DNA of 6,378 nt from assembly GCA_002353815.1 (NCBI GenBank), contig DEKK01000009.1:87054-93431 (forward strand), written 5' to 3'. Under the pieces are notes generated by a model. The model worked only from the letters and a program-made list of their open reading frames with translations. It was not told the DNA's origin and did no database searches. A program made the position numbers and the translations under genes. Of this stretch, positions 1 through 4,873 are shown one piece after another. Source of the stretch: Bifidobacteriaceae bacterium UBA2724 (GTDB lineage Bacteria; Actinomycetota; Actinomycetes; Actinomycetales; Bifidobacteriaceae). Numbering within the stretch: the first letter of the stretch is position 1; the number at the start of each line of letters is the position of its first letter.

Positions 1-413
1 TAGTCCGCGTTATCCCATGCGATCGTCACGTCCTTGGTGTCGCCGTTCGAATAGCTGACGGTCGCGGTGGCCGGGAGGTTCGCGGCGGTGCCGGCCGGCG
101 TGGTAACCGTGGTCTCGGCGGAATTGGTGCCCGCGATGACGGCGCTCGTCGGCGTCGCCTTGCTCACGGTCACCGTGGCGGTGACAGGGAGGCCTTCGGC
201 GGTGCCGCTGACGACGAACGTGGTGTCGTTGTCGGTGGAGCCGTGGTAATCGGTCTCAGAGACGGAGCCCCAGGTGATTGCCGCGTCCTTGGTGTCGCCG
301 TTGGAGTACGTGACGGTCGCGGTCGTCGGGAGGGTCGGCTTGGTGCCGGCCGGCGTGGTGACGGCAGCATTGGCGGAGGTGGTGCCCGTGATGACGGCGC
401 TCGTCGGCGTCGC
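1..413 (-). repeat. In-frame 255-bp tandem repeats encoding 85-residue Ig-like domains
   Basis: Bases 159-413 encode one 85-residue unit (residues 651-735) and 1-158 the start of the next (736 onward), offset exactly 255 bp. Exact nucleotide matches include 135-160 with 390-415 (26 bp) and 168-198 with 423-453 (31 bp). At protein level ATPTSAVI, TTPAGT, YSNGDTKD and EGLPVTATVT recur. The more upstream Ig domains are much less alike, so these two are the youngest copies, or are kept similar by recombination. More copies probably follow beyond base 1. Confidence 0.85.
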
Positions 414-2363
414 CTGGTTGATGGTCACCGTGGCGGTGACAGGGAGGCCTTCGACGGTGCCGGTGACGGTCTGCGAGGTCGCGCCGTCGATGGATCCGTG
501 ATACCAGTTGCTGCCTTCCGGTGTCTTCCAGGTGACGGCAAGCCCGGAGGTCGTCTTCACCTTGGTGCCGGTGGCGGTGCCATCGTCGGTATAGGTGACG
601 GTGGCGGTCTTCTGGGCTAGCAGACCGGACGGGTCGGTGCCTGCATTCACGGTCACCGCCGTGGCATCGCTGGTGGTGCCGTCAAACACGACCGTCGCCG
701 GCTTGCCGTCGGTCACGGTGACCGTGGCCGTGGCCGTTCCCAGCGACGTGCCGTCGCTGTCGGTGACGGCGCCATCGACCGTGAAGGTGCCGGCTTTGCT
801 GTAGTCGGTGGAGTCAATGGAATTCCACGTCACGGATCCGGCGGACGGATCGCCGTAGCTCCAGTTCACCGTCACGGTGCTGGGGAGCGTGGGAGCGTTG
901 CCGGTGGTCGTGGACACTGCGACGGGATCGATGCTGGACACCGTGATGGGCGTCACCGTGATGGTGCCGGGGACTGTGCCGACCGCTTTCCCATCGGAAT
1001 CCTTGACGGTGCCGGTGGCGTTGAGCTGCGTCTCCTTGAGATGCGCGCCATCGGCGGTGCCCGACACGGACCAGTCGATGGCGCCATCGGCGGTGTCGCC
1101 GTTGGAATAGGTGATGGTGGCCTTCGTGGTCAGACCGCTTGCGGGGTCGCTGGTCCCCGGGGCGACGGTCGCCGTGGTCGCGCCATTGGCTGCCACCGCA
1201 CTGACGGTGGCGGGGGTCACAGTCACGTCAACCGACGTGGGAATGTCGGTGTTCGCCACCGGGTCGTGCACGGTGCCGCTGACGGTGTAGCTACCGCCGG
1301 CGCGGTTCTTCCACGTTGTGTCGGTGGTGTCCCATGTCACGTTGGCGGTGCCGGTCGTGCCGTCGGAATAGGTGACGGCCACCGTGGAGGGCAGCGTCGG
1401 AGTGGTTCCGCTCGGCGTGGTCACGGCGCCCGGCGTGGTCACGGAGGCGATTGTCTTCACCAGAGAAATGTAGTTTTCGATCTGGGAGACGAACGCCGCT
1501 GGATCAAGGGTGTATCCCTGGTCGCCGGTGTAAAAGTCGACGCCGTCGGTGCACCTGTACGTTTTGTTCTGTGCCGCGTCTGAATAATCGTTATAGGCGT
1601 AGCCCGAGCTCGTGTACTGGAGGTATGTCACCGTTCCGTCGTTCACGTACTTGTTCGTCATGTTGGTGTAGTGGCCGATGCTGGAATAGTTGCTGGTATC
1701 GGTGTTGTACGTGTTGATCTCGCCGTACCACTCGCTCATGGAACCATGCGGAGTGGATGTCGTGTAGTCGAAGTTGGACGATACGCTGCTCCCCCAGCCT
1801 TCGTTTTCAGACCAACCGGTCCAGAACGATGTTTTCTGACCGGCATTGCCTGCATGGCCCAAGACATTGGCGCTGTAGTTCGTGTTTGCCTGTGCTTCGG
1901 AGAATCCCTGGTAAGAAGCCTTCAAAGGCGTCAGCGAAGTGGCGGTGCAGTTCTTGACGTAACCGGCGTTCGTGGTCGCCAGATCGTGGCGGCAGGGTTC
2001 GTTTGCCAGCGACGCGCGGTAATTGTTGAAATTGACCAGCAGCTTGGCGCCGAGGAGGAAGTTGTCCAGGCTTGTGGCGTCGCCCTTTTGGCCGATGCGG
2101 GTGTATTGCGAGGCGAACTTGGCCGTCTTGAGGTAGCTGGCCGCTTGTTCGGCGCTGCTCTTCATGGCGTCCGACGTGCCGTTCTCCGCCTCATACATGA
2201 AGAAGCCGTACGAGGACTGCTTCTCGGCGAGAGTCAATGACTCCCAGGTGGTGCTGGCGGCGTGGGCGGAGGTGTTTCCTCCTATGCCGACCAGACCTAT
2301 CGCCAATGCCATGGCGATGGCCGTCAGGCGCGCTACTGCGCGTCGTGTCAATGAATGATGCAT
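1..2363 (-). CDS. Secreted CAP-domain surface protein with Ig-like (Big_4-type) repeats, C-terminus cut off by window edge
   Basis: The frame is open from the ATG at 2363 to base 1 (787 codons plus two bases, no stop), so the gene continues leftwards. Residues 1-35 form a signal peptide: basic start with RR at 7-8, hydrophobic core, and AHA before likely cleavage at 35/36. Residues ~100-275 read as a CAP/SCP domain: NNYRAS (113-118), SENEGWGS (185-192), WYGEINTYN (212-220) and GHYTNM (230-235). These supply the family's His/Glu set as H170, E186, E215 and H231; C124 and C139 could form a disulfide. From ~306 there are about six Ig-like domains of 80-95 residues with the pattern LP-T-V-YS-(N/D)G ... 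W ... Y ... V-GT, typical of Big_4. CAP domains occur in many secreted proteins; bacterial roles are mostly unproven. Export and surface exposure are well supported, but function is unknown. The anchor (for example LPXTG) would lie outside the window. Confidence 0.9.
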   Translation of the reverse strand, partial: MHHSLTRRAVARLTAIAMALAIGLVGIGGNTSAHAASTTWESLTLAEKQSSYGFFMYEAENGTSDAMKSSAEQAASYLKTAKFASQYTRIGQKGDATSLDNFLLGAKLLVNFNNYRASLANEPCRHDLATTNAGYVKNCTATSLTPLKASYQGFSEAQANTNYSANVLGHAGNAGQKTSFWTGWSENEGWGSSVSSNFDYTTSTPHGSMSEWYGEINTYNTDTSNYSSIGHYTNMTNKYVNDGTVTYLQYTSSGYAYNDYSDAAQNKTYRCTDGVDFYTGDQGYTLDPAAFVSQIENYISLVKTIASVTTPGAVTTPSGTTPTLPSTVAVTYSDGTTGTANVTWDTTDTTWKNRAGGSYTVSGTVHDPVANTDIPTSVDVTVTPATVSAVAANGATTATVAPGTSDPASGLTTKATITYSNGDTADGAIDWSVSGTADGAHLKETQLNATGTVKDSDGKAVGTVPGTITVTPITVSSIDPVAVSTTTGNAPTLPSTVTVNWSYGDPSAGSVTWNSIDSTDYSKAGTFTVDGAVTDSDGTSLGTATATVTVTDGKPATVVFDGTTSDATAVTVNAGTDPSGLLAQKTATVTYTDDGTATGTKVKTTSGLAVTWKTPEGSNWYHGSIDGATSQTVTGTVEGLPVTATVTINQATPTSAVITGTTSANAAVTTPAGTKPTLPTTATVTYSNGDTKDAAITWGSVSETDYHGSTDNDTTFVVSGTAEGLPVTATVTVSKATPTSAVIAGTNSAETTVTTPAGTAANLPATATVSYSNGDTKDVTIAWDNAD

Positions 2364-2367
2364 CTTC

Positions 2368-2381
2368 TTCCTTCTCTTCCT
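2368..2381 (-). promoter_or_regulatory. Ribosome binding site of the CAP/Ig surface protein gene
   Basis: On the minus strand the purine-rich run AGGAAGAGAAGGAA precedes the ATG at 2363. Its GAAGGA core (2369-2374) lies 5 nt before the start codon. Together with the signal peptide that begins at this ATG, it fixes the start. Confidence 0.65.
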
Positions 2382-2448
2382 GTGCGAGGCTGCAGGATAA
2401 GAAGAAAGCGGAACCCTCCGTTGGCAAGGCGATGATTCTCCCTGCTGC

Positions 2449-2495
2449 GGAACGCCGATTTCTTGGGATTCCGATTTCAAAGAAACCGGCGTTCC
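2449..2495 (-). promoter_or_regulatory. Long hairpin in the probable 5' leader of the surface-protein gene
   Basis: Arms 2449-2464 and 2480-2495 are 16 bp each with a single difference, around a 15-nt loop. Read as minus-strand RNA, the odd position is a G-U wobble, so all 16 positions pair. Read as plus-strand RNA it is an A-C mismatch. It lies about 85-130 nt upstream of the ATG at 2363, inside the leader if transcription starts in the AT-rich stretch beyond it. No U-tract follows, so a classical terminator is unlikely. The repeated CCGATTTC (2456-2463 and 2471-2478) would permit an alternative pairing. The function is unknown. Confidence 0.45.
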
Positions 2496-2740
2496 CACGG
2501 CTTGGTGCCGCTTTCATCCGCATGCCATTTGTGATGTGTCTCTATTTGCTTATCATTTGGTTATCGCATTCCGGCATTCGACGGATGCTTGGAATGACCC
2601 CAACGCAGCATGACCTTGCGTAAAAACCATCCTGTACTGTGCATATTAGTTTGCCGAATGAAAATACGACGAAAAATGGGCATCGAAGGTCCATTGTGTA
2701 ACTTTTTTCGACGTGCTGCTGACCTCTGGCCACGAGTTTG

Positions 2741-2779
2741 CACGGCGGATATGTGCGGCCGATATCCACGGCGGATATG
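2741..2779. repeat. Cluster of GGATAT boxes with a 13-bp direct repeat
   Basis: The 13-mer CACGGCGGATATG occurs at 2741-2753 and again at 2767-2779, 26 bp apart. Between them an inverted copy, ATATCC, lies at 2762-2767. GGATAT is thus present three times in alternating orientation (2747-2752, 2762-2767 inverted, 2773-2778). This looks like a binding-site array or a decayed repeat. The last copy runs into the base of the adjoining hairpin. No regulator can be named. Confidence 0.4.
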
Positions 2780-2819
2780 GACAGGGGACGGCAGCGTTCG
2801 CTTGCCGTCCCCTGTCCAT
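2777..2819 (-). terminator. rpiA: Terminator-like 17-bp perfect hairpin downstream of rpiA
   Basis: Arms 2777-2793 and 2803-2819 are perfectly complementary over 17 bp, GC-rich in the middle, with a 9-nt loop. The structure starts about 55 nt after the rpiA stop codon, the expected place for a transcript end. Neither side carries the T-run of a textbook intrinsic terminator, so it may instead be a 3'-end stabiliser or act in a terminator class without a U-tract. Confidence 0.5.
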
Positions 2820-2874
2820 TAACACATGTCGTGTCTGGCGCATGTCGTCGCCATGACCGGCGCGACGCGGCGAA

Positions 2875-3573
2875 TCACTTGTTCGGATTCACCAGTACGC
2901 GCGGGCCTGCCGGGTCGCCGACGATGACCTTGTCGACCATGTTGAGGAAGAGCCCGTGCTCCACGACGCCCACCATGTGAATGAGGTCTTCTGCGAGCTC
3001 CTGCGGATGGTCGATGCGTTCCATGTGCAGGTCGACCACGTAGTCGTTCTCATCGGTGAGCACCGGCTTGCCCTCGGCATCGAGACGCAGCGTGGGCTTG
3101 TAGCCCTTGGCTTCCATCTTCTTGATCACCTGGCCGCAGCCGAAGGGGATGACCTCGACGGGCAGCGGGAACTTGCCGATGGTGTCGACGACCTTGGACT
3201 GGTCCACGATCCACACGACCTTGTTGGAGTTGATCGCCACGATCTTCTCCCACAGCAGGGCGGCGCCGCCGCCCTTGATGCCGTTGAAGTTCTTGTCGAC
3301 CTCGTCGGCGCCGTCGATGGTGATGTCGATGTGGTCCACGTCGTCGATGTTCACGATCTTGATGCCATAGCCCTCGGCCTGCTGCTGGGTGCGACGCGAG
3401 GTGGTGACGCCGGTGAACTTGAGGCCTTCCTCCTGCACGCGGCGGCCGAGTTCGTCAACCAGGAAACGCACGGTGGAGCCGGTGCCCAGACCGGCGATCA
3501 TGCCGTCCTGGATGAGCTTGGCGGCTTCGATGCCTGCGGCCTTCTTGAGCTTGTCTTGTTCTGCCTTGTCCAT
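2875..3573 (-). CDS. rpiA: Ribose-5-phosphate isomerase A (RpiA)
   Basis: RpiA interconverts ribose 5-phosphate and ribulose 5-phosphate (EC 5.3.1.6) in the cytoplasm, in the non-oxidative pentose phosphate pathway. In bifidobacteria this pool feeds the xylulose-5-phosphate/fructose-6-phosphate phosphoketolase route and nucleotide synthesis. The 232 residues are normal for the family. Diagnostic blocks are GTGST at 30-34 (phosphate binding), DGADE at 87-91, KGGGAAL at 100-106 followed by WEK at 108-110, and GKFPLPVEVIP at 133-143. By comparison with the E. coli enzyme, catalytic or binding residues D87, D90, K100 and E109 are all present. The ATG at 3573 is chosen for its TAAGGAG ribosome binding site and family-typical N-terminus. 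It lies 72 bp downstream of the RNase H gene on the same strand; co-transcription is possible, but a palindrome in the gap suggests separate control. Confidence 0.97.
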   Translation of the reverse strand: MDKAEQDKLKKAAGIEAAKLIQDGMIAGLGTGSTVRFLVDELGRRVQEEGLKFTGVTTSRRTQQQAEGYGIKIVNIDDVDHIDITIDGADEVDKNFNGIKGGGAALLWEKIVAINSNKVVWIVDQSKVVDTIGKFPLPVEVIPFGCGQVIKKMEAKGYKPTLRLDAEGKPVLTDENDYVVDLHMERIDHPQELAEDLIHMVGVVEHGLFLNMVDKVIVGDPAGPRVLVNPNK

Positions 3574-3577
3574 TGTT

Positions 3578-3584
3578 CTCCTTA
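3578..3584 (-). promoter_or_regulatory. rpiA: Ribosome binding site of rpiA
   Basis: TAAGGAG on the minus strand, four nt (AACA) before the ATG at 3573. It is the strongest Shine-Dalgarno match in the window and fits a highly translated central-metabolism gene. Confidence 0.8.
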
Positions 3585-3615
3585 CCTGAACTTACGCGAG
3601 GATGGGTTTCTTTGT

Positions 3616-3631
3616 CACAATCTGGATTGTG
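3616..3631. promoter_or_regulatory. Operator-like palindrome upstream of rpiA
   Basis: On the minus strand CACAATC-CA-GATTGTG is a 16-bp inverted repeat with 7-bp arms. It sits in the 72-bp gap between the RNase H stop and rpiA, 43 bp before the rpiA ATG. The two-base centre is typical of a dimeric repressor operator; as RNA it would make only a 6-bp stem with a 4-nt loop. TTGTGA at its downstream edge is a weak -35 candidate for an rpiA promoter, with no convincing -10 at the right distance. The cognate regulator is unknown. Confidence 0.45.
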
Positions 3632-3645
3632 CGCCGTCTGTGCGA

Positions 3646-4794
3646 TCAGAACAGCGCGGACTGGTCTCCATTATTCCGCGTGGTGTCGTCAAGGGCGCGC
3701 GGCGCGGACGGTCTCGCGGGGCGGTCGACGGTTTCCATGCGGCGCACGAGTTCCTCGAGTCTGCGGGACGCCTGCTCATAACGGGCGGTCGCCGCGTCGA
3801 GGCGCTCGGTGGCGGTGACGAGCTGCTGCGCCGCCTGGGCGAGCAGGTCCGCCGCGTCGGGCTGTCCCTGCGTCCGTGCCATCGGCTGCTGCGCGTGGGG
3901 CGCGGCAGCCTGGCGGGGCGTCGTCTGACTGGCTTCGGGGTCGGTCAGCGAAAACAGCGAATCGTTGCGCGACGAACGAACCACGTGGTGCGTCGCCCCG
4001 AGAGGGCGCGCCGGGGCCGCGGGGCGATCGAATCCGCGCGGCGCGATGTCGCCTGCATCCGCCGCCGATGTGCGCGGCTGCTGCGGTTGTTGTGAGCGGG
4101 GAGCCCGCGGCGCCTGGGGCGCTTGGAGGCGGGGAGCCGCGCTGGCGCCCGCGGGTCGCTCGGCGTGGTTCGTCGCGGAACGCTTGAGATTTCCATACGA
4201 CGTGTCATGAGGGGTGCTGGAGATGGTGAGGCTCGTATGCGCCTCGCCGCCTTCCAGCGCGGCGCGCACGTCGTCGGGGATCCGAAGCCCCTGCGCATAT
4301 CCGCTGTGGATCAACGCGTCCCAGCCTTCGATCGGCAGGAATCCGTCGGAACCGTGGCGTTTGCATTGCTCGGCGAATCCGCGTGCCAGCGTGTCGCATT
4401 TCTCGTTGAACTCGTTGCCGGCGTGCCCTTTGACCCACGAAAACCTCACCGGTCCTTCGCGATGCGAGATCTCGTAATCGATGGCTTTGATGATCGGGGC
4501 GTTCTTGACGGGTTGTTTCTGCGAGTTCTTCCAGCCGTTGCGCTTCCAGCCGGGAAGCCACACGCTGGAGCATTTGATGGCGTATTGCGAATCGCTTTCG
4601 ATGATGAGCGTATCGGGGCCACGGTGCGTGCGCAGGGCCTGGAGCACCGCACACAGCTCGCCGATCTGGTTCGTGCCGTTCGTGGCGCCGCCCGCGTCGC
4701 AGCCGCCTCCCACGTGGTCCGCCCACGCCCATCCCATGGCGCCGTTCGGATTGCCCAGCGCGCTGCCGTCCGTAGAAACCGTGATTGTAGACAT
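3646..4794 (-). CDS. rnhA: Ribonuclease HI with long coiled-coil C-terminal extension
   Basis: RNase HI cuts the RNA strand of RNA/DNA hybrids (EC 3.1.26.4), removing R-loops and primers. The first ~145 residues match E. coli RNase HI closely: STDGSALGNP at 7-16 with D9, E46 in QIGEL, D68 in ESDS, basic handle WKRNGWK at 83-89, and VKGHAGNEFNEKCD at 121-134 with H124 and D134. The complete catalytic set and near-identical numbering support an active enzyme. At 382 residues it is over twice the usual ~155. The extension has a short conserved-looking part (~150-195), a Pro/Ala/Gln-rich, probably disordered linker (~200-310), a predicted coiled coil (~313-356) and a tail ending QSALF at 378-382, which resembles bacterial sliding-clamp binding motifs (Q-x-x-L-F). 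No Shine-Dalgarno precedes the ATG at 4794. Its upstream neighbour is a degenerate paralogue. Enzyme assignment is firm; the tail's role is inference. Confidence 0.93.
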   Translation of the reverse strand: MSTITVSTDGSALGNPNGAMGWAWADHVGGGCDAGGATNGTNQIGELCAVLQALRTHRGPDTLIIESDSQYAIKCSSVWLPGWKRNGWKNSQKQPVKNAPIIKAIDYEISHREGPVRFSWVKGHAGNEFNEKCDTLARGFAEQCKRHGSDGFLPIEGWDALIHSGYAQGLRIPDDVRAALEGGEAHTSLTISSTPHDTSYGNLKRSATNHAERPAGASAAPRLQAPQAPRAPRSQQPQQPRTSAADAGDIAPRGFDRPAAPARPLGATHHVVRSSRNDSLFSLTDPEASQTTPRQAAAPHAQQPMARTQGQPDAADLLAQAAQQLVTATERLDAATARYEQASRRLEELVRRMETVDRPARPSAPRALDDTTRNNGDQSALF

Positions 4795-4806
4795 GCTGTC
4801 ATCATA
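4795..4806 (-). promoter_or_regulatory. Candidate -10 element placing transcription start at the RNase H ATG
   Basis: TATGAT (minus strand, 4806-4801; five of six matches to TATAAT) ends 6 nt before the ATG at 4794. Transcription from it would begin at or next to the A of the ATG, giving a leaderless mRNA. This would fit the lack of any Shine-Dalgarno in GACAGC before the start. Leaderless genes are common in Actinobacteria. No good -35 lies at 16-18 bp, so the call is tentative. Confidence 0.35.
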
Positions 4807-4858
4807 TCCGCAGATCGGCTGTCGCGCGGGAGCATCAATGCGTCGGACGCCCCCGTAT

Positions 4859-4873
4859 GCGCCTCGTAGGCGC
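4859..4873 (-). other. Small hairpin at the end of the degenerate RNase H gene
   Basis: GCGCCT and AGGCGC form a 6-bp perfect stem with a 3-nt loop. It overlaps the last base of the TAG stop codon and adjoins the palindrome GCGCTAGCGC (4870-4879) that contains the stop. It is too short and lacks a T-run, so it is a weak terminator at best, leaving read-through into the RNase H gene possible. Confidence 0.3.

Larger units (their letters stand above)
2364..2874. other. Intergenic region between rpiA and the surface-protein gene
   Basis: About 510 bp carry no convincing gene. Short frames exist on both strands, but none has a ribosome binding site or recognisable protein character. The stretch 2520-2710 is clearly more AT-rich than the flanking genes, as expected for a promoter region. 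A clear -35/-10 pair could not be picked; TAATAT (minus strand, near 2643-2648) is a weak -10 candidate for the surface-protein gene. The region also holds the 17-bp hairpin at 2777-2819, the GGATAT boxes at 2741-2779, the long hairpin at 2449-2495 and a smaller imperfect hairpin at 2567-2596, each discussed separately or mentioned here only. Confidence 0.6.

Noticed and set aside
1..1450. Repetitive look of the first 1.4 kb as a CRISPR or non-coding repeat array
   Set aside because: The periodicity is 255 bp and codon-based, encoding Ig-like domains; there are no short identical repeats with unique spacers.
1041..2240. Two long plus-strand frames (1041-1583 and 1671-2240)
   Set aside because: They are antisense to the CAP/Ig gene. 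The first is Gly/Arg/His-rich, as expected from antisense Thr/Val/Ala codons.
2191..2523. Minus-strand open frame of 110 codons across the surface-protein start
   Set aside because: It overlaps the signal-peptide region in another frame. The competing frame has a signal peptide, a CAP domain and a good ribosome binding site.
2670..2710. Inverted repeat CGAAAAA ... TTTTTCG as a terminator
   Set aside because: The 7-bp AT-rich arms are separated by 27 nt with no good inner stem, so a stable hairpin is unlikely.
2956..4095. Plus-strand open frame of 379 codons
   Set aside because: It is antisense to rpiA and RNase H, both of which have clear family motifs. It crosses the gap between them, and its Leu/Val/Asp/Gly/Arg-rich composition is what GC-rich antisense frames give.
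4205..4732. Minus-strand open frame of 175 codons inside the RNase H gene
   Set aside because: It lies on the same strand in another frame, very Arg-rich and without motifs. The RNase HI frame matches E. coli residue by residue at the active site.
4123..4869. Plus-strand open frame of 248 codons
   Set aside because: It is the antisense shadow of the RNase HI catalytic domain, with no motif and no ribosome binding site.
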